A DNA stretch of 64,000 nucleotides, taken from NCBI GenBank assembly GCA_041738935.1, contig JBGSOV010000019.1, positions 1-64,000 on the forward strand, given 5' to 3'. The DNA comes from JBGSOV01 sp041738935. GTDB lineage: Bacteria; Patescibacteriota; Gracilibacteria; CAIRYL01; GCA-016699755. A program made the position numbers and the translations under genes. The notes under the pieces are model-generated. The model ran no database searches. It was not told the DNA's origin and saw only the letters and a list, made by a program, of their open reading frames with translations. This document shows positions 25,345-34,780 of the stretch, piece by piece (the first letter of the stretch is position 1; every line of letters begins with the position of its first letter).

Positions 25345-27396
25345 ATGCGGCGCGTTTTGGGTCTTCCTTCCAAGACTTTCACAGCATCGCTGCGTCAGCG
25401 TCTCCTCGAAGAATTTGACACGGAATATAATCAGCTCGAAGCCCGCTTGCGTTTGCAGGCAAGCGAAACCGTTCCGTCAGAGGCTTTTCGTAAACGTTTG
25501 CGTCAACGTCTCGTTGCGGACGAACGACAAACTCGTAAGATTTTTGTTGCACCTGCCAAACGTACATGGCGTCGCGCCTTCGAAGTCGGTGCATCGGTTA
25601 TGACGATTGTTACCCTGATTACTGCAACTGTCTTTTTTGGCTCACGCCCAACCACCCTTGCTACCGATTTGACACTCCTCACTGCTTTTAGTGGTGATGT
25701 ACAACTCACGCAAGCTGGTACGCAAGCGACAGTTGTTGCGCCAGATATTGCAATCACTACTGGAACAGCCATCACCACTGGTGCTCGCTCTGGTGCTACT
25801 GTGCGATTCTTTGAGGATTCGATATTGCGTCTTGATCAAAATACCAGGGTCACCATCGAAAATCTCACTCCGCATTCTGCACGCGATGATTTGGGCGAAG
25901 TCGGTATCACGATTTTGGAGGGACGCGCTTGGGTCAGAACCTTTTCTACCGACGAAGATTATTCGCGCTTGGTCATAACGCTTACCTCAGAAAACTCAAT
26001 TGTGATGGATGCAGGAGGAGCCCTGGACGTGACGGTCTCTAAAACAGAAAGGTCAATCCGAGTCTGGGAAAGGTCTGCGGCTGCGCTCAGCAATGGTGTG
26101 CGTGCGTTTCTTTCGGAAGGAAAGGAGTTTTTGCAACACGGTGGCTTTAATTCGGGCATGTTGCCAATTGGCGAAGCATCGTACCAAGAGCCTTGGGTCG
26201 TCCAGAATTTTGCTGCGGATGATCTCTTGATTGGCACAATCTTGGAAGAAAAAATCGACGCGCAGCGCATCTTGGCAGAAAATCGAGTTGCATCATTGCG
26301 CGAACACTTCGCTTCTCCCTTTGGTGAAGATAGTGATGCAGAAATCTTTCAGCTAGAAACGGATTTTTTTGCAATGCTTTCGCATCTTTTGGTAAATGCA
26401 GATAACGAAGCAGCGCTTAACCATTTTGTCGAGAGTGTTCACAATGTAGGCGAAAAAAATCACGATCAAGTCGTTGCCTTGCTGGCATCAGCAGAAAAGA
26501 CGCTCAGCATTGTTTTGCCAGATTCACCGCTCTTTACTGCAAAAAAGACGATTGAAAACCTCAAATTTGAACTCGAGCAAAAACCATCCGTTATCGCCAT
26601 TGAGGAGCGTCGTACCACTCGGCTTTGGGAGGCACGCCGCTTGGCGCAAGCAGGAAATGTTTCGCTTGCCGAAGAAATTGTCCGTGAAAGCAGTACAGAA
26701 GCAGAAGGTGCCGCCAGAGAGACGATTTCACCGGATCAAACCGCCGATATTTTGGCAGAAAAACAAGAGCAATTGGCAGCGCTTTCTGCCATCACCACTT
26801 CGGCAGGAGTCACCGAAGGTGTCGCGGAATCACTCGAAAAAGAGACTGTCGCCGAATCATCACGTATTATTCGTCCGGGCTTTCCTGACGCGTCCACCCG
26901 CAACACGACCAATCAGGCATACGAGATTATCGCGAGTATCAAAAAATACGAAAATATAACTGGTCAAAAAAATACGTTGTATCATCATTTAAACAGCATC
27001 GAAGATTCTGCTGAAAATCTCTCACTTTTGATGGAAATCAAAAATCGTGTTCCGAATGAGCTCGTCGGCATGGTTGACGAAAAGATTATTCTCATTTTGG
27101 GCAAAGAGCGCGAACGGATGTCCGATATCAAAGCTGACGAATCATCGCCATCGCCCACCCATAGTTCGCCAACTGCCGAACCAGTGTTGGAAGAAACAGC
27201 GCTTCCAAATGCGGTTCCACTTGCTTCGCCAGAAGAATTTATCTCGTCGCCCGAGCCAGAAAGTGAAGAAAAAAATGAAGCAGAACTCGAGCCAACAGAA
27301 ACTCCTCTCTCATCTGTAGAAAATACCGTTCTCTCGCCAGCACCAATTACACCTGTCGAGATTCTCTCTGAGAATATCATTGTTGAAATTGAATAA
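25345..27396 (+). CDS. FecR-domain membrane protein
   Basis: 683 residues from the ATG at 25345 (the open frame to 25189 overlaps eno and is unlikely). A cytoplasmic helical, basic N-terminus (~75 residues) is followed by a membrane helix (FEVGASVMTIVTLITATVFFG), then a FecR-like beta domain (residues ~110-260: GDVQLTQAGTQ, TTGARSGATVRFFEDSILRLDQNT, ILEGRAWVR). A long helical region follows and finally a Pro/Glu/Ser-rich tail. FecR domains usually sense periplasmic signals for an ECF sigma factor, but no sigma factor or TonB receptor is nearby, so here it more likely has a structural or envelope role. Confidence 0.78.
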   Translation: MRRVLGLPSKTFTASLRQRLLEEFDTEYNQLEARLRLQASETVPSEAFRKRLRQRLVADERQTRKIFVAPAKRTWRRAFEVGASVMTIVTLITATVFFGSRPTTLATDLTLLTAFSGDVQLTQAGTQATVVAPDIAITTGTAITTGARSGATVRFFEDSILRLDQNTRVTIENLTPHSARDDLGEVGITILEGRAWVRTFSTDEDYSRLVITLTSENSIVMDAGGALDVTVSKTERSIRVWERSAAALSNGVRAFLSEGKEFLQHGGFNSGMLPIGEASYQEPWVVQNFAADDLLIGTILEEKIDAQRILAENRVASLREHFASPFGEDSDAEIFQLETDFFAMLSHLLVNADNEAALNHFVESVHNVGEKNHDQVVALLASAEKTLSIVLPDSPLFTAKKTIENLKFELEQKPSVIAIEERRTTRLWEARRLAQAGNVSLAEEIVRESSTEAEGAARETISPDQTADILAEKQEQLAALSAITTSAGVTEGVAESLEKETVAESSRIIRPGFPDASTRNTTNQAYEIIASIKKYENITGQKNTLYHHLNSIEDSAENLSLLMEIKNRVPNELVGMVDEKIILILGKERERMSDIKADESSPSPTHSSPTAEPVLEETALPNAVPLASPEEFISSPEPESEEKNEAELEPTETPLSSVENTVLSPAPITPVEILSENIIVEIE

Positions 27397-27453
27397 ACCT
27401 TCCGTTTGACGAAGAGGAACGCTACACTGCAGCAGAACTTGCTTTTTTGACTT

Positions 27454-29142
27454 GTGCCACCAGATTCACAACTTTCACCGGCTGCTTTTGATATTGTGCG
27501 CCAAGCCGCTGCTGAGCAAGCGAGCACCAAGGCAGAACTCTATCGAATCAAAAACCTCGTTTGCCGCGACTATGGGTCAAACACCTTTCCCGATGCGCAT
27601 TTGACTGCCGCTTACGAAGCACTTGTGGAACAAGGCGAATTGGAGCCCAATCCGATTTTGGCGACGCTTTTTCGCAAACGCGGCATTCGCACGCTGTCGG
27701 GAATTGCGCCGATTTCGGTTTTGCTGCCGCCAGCGCCGTGCAAGAGCGCTTGTGTCTATTGTCCCAGTGAACGCGCTAATGCGCAGGGAAAAACTCTTTT
27801 TCAGATTGATAGCGAAAAAAAATATGGTCCACAAGCGGTGCCGAAAAAATACCAACGCTCAGGCGAATTGGTAATGCCGAAAAGTTATTTGAGCAGCGAA
27901 CCAGGTGCAATGCGCGCACTGCTCGCCGGTTTTGACCCTTTTGTACAAATCACGCGTCGGCTCGCCGCCATGAAAAAAACCGGACATTCCGCAGAAAAAT
28001 GCGAACTTATTGTGCAAGGCGGCACTTTCTCTGATTTAAAAAAAAGCGAGCGCACGCGTTTTATCACCCATTGTTATCGAGCGTTTAATGAAGATACGAC
28101 AGGCGAATGGAATACTTTGGAAGCGGCGCAACAACGCAACGAACAAGCAAAGCATCGCGTCATCGGACTGACACTCGAAACGCGCCCGGGCAGTATTACC
28201 ATTGATGAAATCAGAGAGTTTCGGCGTCTCGGCTGCACGCGGGTAGAAATCGGTGTCCAAACGCTTGATGACAGCATCACACGCAAAACCAAGCGCATTC
28301 AAACCCGCGCCGAGGTCGTACGTGGAACGAAGTTGCTGCGCGAAGCCGGCTTTAAAATCTGCTATCATGTGATGCCAGGATTGCCGTTTTCTTCGCCAGA
28401 AAAAGACATCGCGAATTATAAAGAAATGATGGAGCATCCAGATTTTCGTCCAGATCTGGTAAAAATTTATCCCTGCGCCGTTGTGCCGTTTAGTGAATTG
28501 GCAGACTGGTATAAAGAAGGAAAATACGAGCCATATTCTGCAGAAACGCTCGAAGAAGTTTTGCTCGCAATGAAGAAATTGACGCCGCCATGGGTGCGGA
28601 TTTCGCGCCTCATTCGTGATATTCCCGGCACGGCGATCCTTGGTGGCAGCAAGGTGACGAACCTGCGCCAACTACTGCAAGAAAGAATGGCGAAACGTGG
28701 CGAACGTTGTCGCTGTATCCGCTGCCGCGAAATCAAGGCGGCGACTTTTCCAGCGGATCAAGTCCGACTGCAGAAAAGAGAATACGAGACAACATCTGGC
28801 ACGGAACAGTTTTTGAGTTATGAGTTGGCAGATGAAACCTTGCTGTCGATGTTGCGCTTGTTTTTACCGAATACAGATACAGAACCTGTTTTTCGAGTTT
28901 TGAAAAATGCCGCCATCGTGCGCGAACTCCACACTTTTGGCGCGGCAATGCCGGTTGGCGGCAAAGCGAAACAAGAAGCGCAGCACACCGGTTTTGGCGG
29001 CAAATTGCTCGCGGAAGCCGAACGAATTGCGAAGGAACAAGGATACAAAAAGCTCGCAGTCATTGCTGGCATCGGTGTCAAAGAATATTATCGCAAACGC
29101 GGCTTTGTCGATGACGGGATGTATTTGGTGAAAATGCTCTAG
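27454..29142 (+). CDS. elp3: Elp3-like radical SAM / GNAT tRNA-modifying enzyme
   Basis: 562 residues from a GTG start (no nearer ATG fits). The N-terminal radical SAM domain has the CKSACVYC cluster motif; GLTLETRPGSIT and TRVEIGVQTLDDSITRKT match Elp3. The C-terminal GNAT domain has QHTGFGGKLLAEAERIA and IGVKEYYRKRGF. In eukaryotes and archaea Elp3 makes the cm5U-type modification at tRNA wobble U34. Bacterial copies are uncommon but known, including in CPR and Chloroflexi. The tRNA-Arg(UCG) at 23.2 kb would be one possible substrate. No other Elongator subunit is expected or seen. Confidence 0.94.
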   Translation: MPPDSQLSPAAFDIVRQAAAEQASTKAELYRIKNLVCRDYGSNTFPDAHLTAAYEALVEQGELEPNPILATLFRKRGIRTLSGIAPISVLLPPAPCKSACVYCPSERANAQGKTLFQIDSEKKYGPQAVPKKYQRSGELVMPKSYLSSEPGAMRALLAGFDPFVQITRRLAAMKKTGHSAEKCELIVQGGTFSDLKKSERTRFITHCYRAFNEDTTGEWNTLEAAQQRNEQAKHRVIGLTLETRPGSITIDEIREFRRLGCTRVEIGVQTLDDSITRKTKRIQTRAEVVRGTKLLREAGFKICYHVMPGLPFSSPEKDIANYKEMMEHPDFRPDLVKIYPCAVVPFSELADWYKEGKYEPYSAETLEEVLLAMKKLTPPWVRISRLIRDIPGTAILGGSKVTNLRQLLQERMAKRGERCRCIRCREIKAATFPADQVRLQKREYETTSGTEQFLSYELADETLLSMLRLFLPNTDTEPVFRVLKNAAIVRELHTFGAAMPVGGKAKQEAQHTGFGGKLLAEAERIAKEQGYKKLAVIAGIGVKEYYRKRGFVDDGMYLVKML

Positions 29143-29266
29143 AACAAGCACTATCCGGTAATTATGATTCTTCCACGAAGCATTGTTGACGAGTGGTAAA
29201 AAAAGGTTTACAAGTATTTACAGAAGAAAAAATATAAAAATATTACAATTTACTTTCTCTGAGAAA

Positions 29267-30514
29267 ATGAAATTCATAACTTTTCTAAAAAACAGACAAT
29301 TATGGCTCTTCATGGGCTCGGGACTGATTGTCAGCGTTGCCTACATCGATCCGGGCAACTGGGGAACAAATATCGGCGCTGGCGCAAGCTTTAATTACGA
29401 CTTGCTGTGGGTGATTTGGATGGCAAGTGGCATGGCAATGCTGTTTCAATATCTCTCGGGAAAGATCGGTATTGCCGGGTACTCATTACCAGAATTGGTC
29501 AAAATCAAAGTCAAAAAGAAGCCTTTGATATTTTTGTATTGGATTGCTGCAGAGTTAGCGATTTTGGCGACCGATCTTGCCGAATTTTTAGGAATTGTGG
29601 TCGCGCTCAAATTGCTCTTCGGCATTCCACTCTTATGGGGAGCCTACATTGCCATTGCCGATATTCTGCTGATTTTACTCCTGATGAAAAAACGCTTTCG
29701 AGCGCTGGAGAAAGCGTTTGTGTTTTTTGTAGTAATTGTCGGATTGTCTTTTTTGTATGAAGTCGTAGTAACAAAACCCGCACTTGGAGAAATACTCGTG
29801 CATTCGGTCAAGCCAGTGCTTACCAAAGAAACTGCTTTTTTGGCGGTCGGAATCATTGGCGCCACAGTTATGCCACACGCCCTCTTTGTGCATTCGTGGC
29901 TGATTAAGAACAAGATGACCGATATGCAAATCACAGACAAGCAGCAGGCGCGCAAATTTCATCTGTTCGATAATGTCGTTTCACTTTTTATCGCCGGCTT
30001 TATCAATGCGGCGATGCTCATCATGGCGGCAGCGGCTTTTTATGGTATTAAGGACGAAGTGGCAACGCTCGAATCTGCTTATGTGACTTTGATACCGCTC
30101 TTCGGAATCTTTGCAGCGACTGTATTTGCCGTTGCCCTCCTTTCTGCTGGAATCTCTTCTTCGCTGACGGGTGTGCTCGCCGGACAATCGATTATGGACG
30201 GGCTGCTTGGCATTCGGATTAATCCATGGATCAGGCGCATAGTTACACGGGTGATTAACGTTGTTCCATTGACGATTGCGATTTTGTTGGGGGTCGAGCC
30301 GCTTAATATTTTGATTTACAGTCAGGTAGTGCTCAGCTTGCTGATCCCACTGCCGTTGATTCCGATAATTATTTTTACTGCGCAAAAATCAGTAATGGGC
30401 GAGCTGGTAAATCACAAGATAACCACTATTATCGCTTCCGTATTTGGATCGGTTATTCTTGCCTTCAATTTTTACCTGCTGTACTTATTCTTTTTCGTGG
30501 GAATTTCGGCATAA
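29267..30514 (+). CDS. mntH: Nramp family divalent metal transporter
   Basis: 415 residues with about 11 membrane helices. Helix 1 holds the metal-binding motif DPGNW, and helix 6 has GATVMPHALFVHS (the usual MPH(N) motif, here with Ala for Asn). The ATG at 29267 puts the first helix in register; the earlier in-frame start would add 28 basic residues. Members import Mn2+ or Fe2+ with protons. No DtxR/MntR-type regulator is adjacent. The Asn-to-Ala change after MPH may alter selectivity, so Mn2+ is inferred and not shown. Confidence 0.93.
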   Translation: MKFITFLKNRQLWLFMGSGLIVSVAYIDPGNWGTNIGAGASFNYDLLWVIWMASGMAMLFQYLSGKIGIAGYSLPELVKIKVKKKPLIFLYWIAAELAILATDLAEFLGIVVALKLLFGIPLLWGAYIAIADILLILLLMKKRFRALEKAFVFFVVIVGLSFLYEVVVTKPALGEILVHSVKPVLTKETAFLAVGIIGATVMPHALFVHSWLIKNKMTDMQITDKQQARKFHLFDNVVSLFIAGFINAAMLIMAAAAFYGIKDEVATLESAYVTLIPLFGIFAATVFAVALLSAGISSSLTGVLAGQSIMDGLLGIRINPWIRRIVTRVINVVPLTIAILLGVEPLNILIYSQVVLSLLIPLPLIPIIIFTAQKSVMGELVNHKITTIIASVFGSVILAFNFYLLYLFFFVGISA

Positions 30515-30525
30515 AAACTGCTTGA

Positions 30526-30549
30526 TTTGAGAATATGAATATATTCAAA
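30526..30549 (+). other. AT-rich inverted repeat between mntH and ABC genes
   Basis: GAATAT (30531-30536) and ATATTC (30541-30546) form a perfect stem with a GAAT loop, extended outward by TTT/AAA with a bulge. It begins ~12 bases after the mntH stop. Too AT-rich for a strong terminator; an operator for the downstream ABC genes is possible. Confidence 0.3.
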
Positions 30550-30619
30550 TTATATTTTGGAAATTGTACTTTGCTTTCCTAAAAATAACTGACACCATGG
30601 TGAGCGCATTCTTCTCGTC

Positions 30620-31459
30620 ATGTCTGTAGCGCTCAAATTCCACAACGTCAAAAAACAGTTCGACAAGCTAGAGGCACTCAAAGGGGTCTCGCTCGAAATC
30701 AAGGAAGGGGAATTTTTTGCCCTGCTCGGACAAAACGGTGCTGGCAAAACGACGCTGATCAACTGCCTCGCCGGAGTTACAAAACGGGATAGCGGCGAGA
30801 TCGAAGTATTAGGAAAAAACATTGATACACATTCTACTTTCGCCAAAACGAGTGTCGGCATCGTGGCGCAAGAGGTTGCTTTTGATCCGTTTTTTGGTCC
30901 GGCAGAAATCTTGCGAATGCAGCGCGGCATGTACGGTTTGCGCCAAAACGAAGAACATTTGGATTGGCTACTCGAAAAATTGTCACTGCAAGATAAAAAA
31001 AATGTCCGCTCGCGCAAGCTTAGTGGCGGCATGCGCCGCCGACTAATGATTGCCAAGGCACTTGTACACGAACCAAAAATATTGATCTTGGACGAGCCGA
31101 CTGCTGGCGTCGATGTCGAACTGCGACAAGGATTGTGGAAGTTTTTGGAAGAACTGAGACAAAAACATGGCGTGACGATTCTGCTTACCACGCATTATCT
31201 CGAAGAAGCGCAAGCACTCGCTGATCGGATCGCTATTATCCACAAAGGCGAAATCATCGTGAACGAAGAAAAGAAGCAACTTTTGAAACGCCAAAAACGT
31301 ATTCTCGAAATCGAAACGACAGATGGCAAGACCGAATCGTTTGAGCTGGAAAGTGACGAAAACCCGCTCATAAAACTTGGTCAGCGCACCGATATCAAGG
31401 ATTTGACAATTCGCGAACCGAAGCTAGAAGATGTTTTTCTTGATCTGACCAAAGCATGA
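30620..31459 (+). CDS. ABC transporter ATP-binding protein (ABC-2 type)
   Basis: 279 residues. Walker A is GQNGAGKTT, the signature is KLSGGMRRR, Walker B is ILILDEPTAGVD, and the switch His is in LTTHYLEE. The C-terminal ~60 residues form the extra domain typical of DrrA/CcmA/NatA-like exporters. It overlaps the permease gene by four bases (ATGA). Likely exports a lipid, antibiotic or polysaccharide; substrate unknown. Confidence 0.95.
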   Translation: MSVALKFHNVKKQFDKLEALKGVSLEIKEGEFFALLGQNGAGKTTLINCLAGVTKRDSGEIEVLGKNIDTHSTFAKTSVGIVAQEVAFDPFFGPAEILRMQRGMYGLRQNEEHLDWLLEKLSLQDKKNVRSRKLSGGMRRRLMIAKALVHEPKILILDEPTAGVDVELRQGLWKFLEELRQKHGVTILLTTHYLEEAQALADRIAIIHKGEIIVNEEKKQLLKRQKRILEIETTDGKTESFELESDENPLIKLGQRTDIKDLTIREPKLEDVFLDLTKA

Positions 31460-32220
31460 ATCTTATCCGTTTGTACACTCTGGCATACAAAGAAACTCAC
31501 CGCTTTTTGAAGGTGTGGATGCAAACGGTGTTTTCGCCGGTTGTTATTGCGGTGATGTATTTTGCCGTTTTTGGCGGAGCACTTTCGTCGCGCATTGTAG
31601 AGTTTAATAATATTCCATATCTCGCTTTTATCGTGCCAGGACTGGCATTGCTGCAAGCAACGACCAATGCTTTTCAGAATCCGAGTAGTTCGCTAATTAT
31701 TGCGCGCTATCAAGGACTTCTTCCGGATTTGCTGATGAGTCCGCTTACTGCCATGGAAAAGACCTTGGGGTATTTGCTCGGCGGCGTAATCCGTGGGGTG
31801 ATGGTGACGATATTGATTTTTGTCGTTGCGGCATTTTTTGTGCGTGATTTTTGGCCCGAACACTGGTTTGCGCTTGCACTTATCACCTTTCTTGCGAGTG
31901 GGACTTTTTCGTTGATGGGAACACTTGTTGGAATTTGGAGCAAGACTTTTGACGGCGTCGCCGGTATTACCACTTTCGTCATCACGCCAATGGCGTTTTT
32001 GGGCGGCGTGTTCTATTCGATCAACGCCCTGCCAGAAATGGCGCGCCAACTATCGCATTTCAATCCATTTTTTTATTTTGTCGATGCAACGCGCTGGGCA
32101 TTTTTTGGGGTCAATGACATTGCACCTGCGCTTTCATTTGGCGTCGCAATTGCTCTATTTGTAATCTTTTTTGCGCTCACTTACTCCGCTTTTGCGACCG
32201 ACTGGCGGATGAAGAATTGA
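31456..32220 (+). CDS. ABC-2 type transporter permease
   Basis: 254 residues with about six membrane helices and the ABC2_membrane signature region (VFYSINALPEMARQLSHFNPFFYFVDATRW). It forms the membrane half of the exporter with the preceding ATPase; two copies of each are expected. It ends just before a palindromic repeat region. Confidence 0.94.
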   Translation: MNLIRLYTLAYKETHRFLKVWMQTVFSPVVIAVMYFAVFGGALSSRIVEFNNIPYLAFIVPGLALLQATTNAFQNPSSSLIIARYQGLLPDLLMSPLTAMEKTLGYLLGGVIRGVMVTILIFVVAAFFVRDFWPEHWFALALITFLASGTFSLMGTLVGIWSKTFDGVAGITTFVITPMAFLGGVFYSINALPEMARQLSHFNPFFYFVDATRWAFFGVNDIAPALSFGVAIALFVIFFALTYSAFATDWRMKN

Positions 32221-32278
32221 CCTTTTTCTCCCCAACTAATCAGGGGAATCGGAGGGGTGTAGCTTTCATGAGGAGGAA

Positions 32279-32298
32279 ACGGAAGCCCCAGCTTCCGT
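32279..32298 (+). terminator. Hairpin after ABC exporter operon
   Basis: ACGGAAGC (32279-32286) and GCTTCCGT (32291-32298) make a perfect 8-base stem with a CCCA loop followed by CTTT, 59 bases after the permease stop. It may terminate the ABC operon, and it abuts the palindromic repeat at 32297. Confidence 0.45.
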
Positions 32299-32469
32299 CT
32301 TTGCGAGGGATTGAGGAACGAGCGAGCGAAGCAATCTAGACAAAACAGAGACAGGATTATTCTTGTTTGCTGTTTGTTTCGGGATTGCCGCGGCGCTTCC
32401 GGCACTTTTATCATTCCAATAATTGAATCCTGTACTGCTTGAATCCATTTGTCCGCGCCTCGCAAAGAC
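32297..32469. repeat. Palindromic dispersed-repeat-like element
   Basis: A perfect 12-base inverted repeat closes the element: GTCTTTGCGAGG (32297-32308) and CCTCGCAAAGAC (32458-32469). Inside it are GCGAAGCAATCT (32326-32337) and, on the other side, GGGATTGCCGCGGCGC. These arms resemble the CATTGCGAGG...GAAGCAATC palindromic repeats dispersed in many bacterial genomes. The segment has no coding frame and separates the ABC operon from priA. The flank 32221-32278 also carries CCCC/GGGG-type short repeats. Confidence 0.7.
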
Positions 32470-32478
32470 GCTGTGCGT

Positions 32479-34632
32479 TTATGAGACAACATCCACCGGA
32501 TCAATATCGATGCGACACCGCGGCAACGGTACCGCTTTTAAAAGGAGTTCTGGTTCGGCGGAAATGACAAACAGATTGGCAAAATAATTTCCGTGTTTTT
32601 TGGGGTGGAGTGCTGGCGCAACAAAAATCTGAATTTTTTCGTCGGGAAAAAGTTCCTTTTTGCGTTGCTGCAAAATCGCTTCTAGCGTACGCGCAGCAGC
32701 GAACACTGTTTCTTTTTTCTTGGCAATAAAAATTAATTTGGCGATACGACTTATGGGCGGCAAAAAATGCTCTTCGCGCACAACCAGTTCTTGCAAATAA
32801 AATTGTTCTGGATCAGCAGCGATTAGTGTTTGCCACAGCGGCAAATCCGGGAGGCGCGTTTGTATGACGACTTCAGCGCCTTGTCCGCGTCGCCCCGCTC
32901 GTCCCGCTACTTGAACAAGAAGTTGAAAAGTACGTTCCGCTGCTCGAAAATCCGGAATACTGAGCCCCGCATCTGCATCGACAACGCCCACAACGCCGAT
33001 GTTGTCAAAATCAAGCCCTTTGGCAATAATTTGTGTTCCGACGAGAATATCAGCATCACCACTAGTAAAACTGTCGTGTAATTCGCGAAAGCCAGTCTTA
33101 GCGCTGGTGGTGTCGCGATCGATACGTACGATTTTTTTCTGAGGAAAAACTTGCTGCAAAAGTCGCTCGACTTGAGCCGTGCCACTGCCGAAAAAACGCA
33201 ATTTGCTACTGCCACACAGCGAACATGCCGCAAGTACGCCAAAGACACGCCCGCATTGATGACAAAGCAGATATTCTTTTCCGGCTTTGCCGGCGTGCGA
33301 AACTAAAGAAATGTGACATTCGGGACAGCGTGTTACTTCGCCACAATCTTCGCAAACGAGTGATCGAAAAAGCCCGCGTCGATTGAGGAAGAGTAAAGCT
33401 TGTTCTTTGTTCTGCAATGCTGTTGTAATCTTGTACACCAATGCCCGCGACAGCGGACTTTTGTTTTTAGCAGCCGTTTCTTCACGCAAATCGACGACCG
33501 ACAATGTTGGTGATGGTGTTCGTGCTGGCAAGTGAACAACTGCTAATTGCTTCGTGTGGGATTGATACCACACTTCCATGCTGGGCGTCGCAGTAGCATA
33601 TACAAGCTGCGCATCATGGAGTTTTGCCAGCATGCCCGCTACGTCACGAGCATGATAGCGCGGTGACTGATCGGATTTAAAGGTCCATTCGTGCTCTTCT
33701 TCCATTACAATGAGACCCAAATTTTGAAAGGGTAAGAAGAGTGCTGCACGACTTCCAACAATAATTTGTGCGTGTCCCGCGCGAATGCGCCAAAACGCTT
33801 CGGCTTTTTCACCTTCTGATAATCGCGAATGATAGAGCACTACGCGTTCTTCACCAAATTCTTCTGCGCATTTTGCGAACAGTTCGGTCGTCAATCCGAT
33901 TTCGGGCACCAAGAAAAATGTCGTCTTTTGCTGCGCCAAAAGTTCTGCGGCATAATGCCGCATTAGGTGACTTTTGCCGCTCCCGGTTGGAGCAAACAGC
34001 AGCACACGCTTAACTTTGCGTAATTCGGCAAGTGCAGATTCTTGTTCTAGGGAAATAGATTTTTGAGAAGGAAGAAAAGGTGAATGCGCAGAAAATTTTT
34101 CTGTAGATGAAAATTGAATTATGTCGCGTTCGTGCAAACTCTCTAGCGTTTGTTTTGTGGCGCCAGTTACAGCACGGACTTTTGATACATCTGCCAAACC
34201 GTGTTCGCACAAATGCTCCACGACTTGTTGCATTTTTTTACCAAGTCGCCCCTCTATTTTTTGAGGAACAAGCGCGATCTTGGTCACCAGTGGCGGCTTG
34301 CCATTGCCCGCAAAAATCTGGAGCGGGAAAAAAAGCGGTAACACTCGTCCCAATGGTACAAAATTGCGCCGTGCAACTTCGTGTGCGAGGCGAAAACTAT
34401 GCGCTTGAAGCAAAGACGGCGTACAGATTTCGAGAATATTTTCTATATCAAAAAGCGGCGTTTTGTCATGCAGATGCGCGACGACAGCGAGTTCGGGTTT
34501 GTGCTGCAACGGCGCTCGCACAATGCAGCCGGCGGCAATACTGATGGCAAGTGCGTCGGGCACAGCAAATGTAAAGAGCCCATCATTGCTACTTGGTGTT
34601 CGCCCACGAAAAGCCAATTCGGCATATTTCAT
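32479..34632 (-). CDS. priA: Primosomal replication-restart helicase PriA-like
   Basis: 717 residues. An N-terminal DNA-binding region is followed by the helicase core with Walker A APTGSGKSHLM and a DEAH-type box reading EEEHEWTFKSDQSPRYHARD. The two zinc-site pairs sit in CEDCGEVTRCPEC and CHQCGRVF/CSLCGSS. Helicase motifs include GTQIIAKGLDFDNIGVVGVVDAD and VAGRAGRRGQGAEVVIQT. It reloads the replicative helicase at stalled forks. The ATG at 34632 fits the family start; a longer form to 34719 is unlikely. Confidence 0.95.
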   Translation of the reverse strand: MKYAELAFRGRTPSSNDGLFTFAVPDALAISIAAGCIVRAPLQHKPELAVVAHLHDKTPLFDIENILEICTPSLLQAHSFRLAHEVARRNFVPLGRVLPLFFPLQIFAGNGKPPLVTKIALVPQKIEGRLGKKMQQVVEHLCEHGLADVSKVRAVTGATKQTLESLHERDIIQFSSTEKFSAHSPFLPSQKSISLEQESALAELRKVKRVLLFAPTGSGKSHLMRHYAAELLAQQKTTFFLVPEIGLTTELFAKCAEEFGEERVVLYHSRLSEGEKAEAFWRIRAGHAQIIVGSRAALFLPFQNLGLIVMEEEHEWTFKSDQSPRYHARDVAGMLAKLHDAQLVYATATPSMEVWYQSHTKQLAVVHLPARTPSPTLSVVDLREETAAKNKSPLSRALVYKITTALQNKEQALLFLNRRGLFRSLVCEDCGEVTRCPECHISLVSHAGKAGKEYLLCHQCGRVFGVLAACSLCGSSKLRFFGSGTAQVERLLQQVFPQKKIVRIDRDTTSAKTGFRELHDSFTSGDADILVGTQIIAKGLDFDNIGVVGVVDADAGLSIPDFRAAERTFQLLVQVAGRAGRRGQGAEVVIQTRLPDLPLWQTLIAADPEQFYLQELVVREEHFLPPISRIAKLIFIAKKKETVFAAARTLEAILQQRKKELFPDEKIQIFVAPALHPKKHGNYFANLFVISAEPELLLKAVPLPRCRIDIDPVDVVS

Positions 34633-34780
34633 CAATTGTATTGTCACATATTTCACGCATTTTGCATGAAAAATTATTCGTTTACAAAACAGAGTAAACT
34701 TTATCAGTGAAAAATACATTGCTCCACTTTAAAATTACAGATTTAATGGGAAGGAGTAGATGATTTTTTGGTTCCTTATT

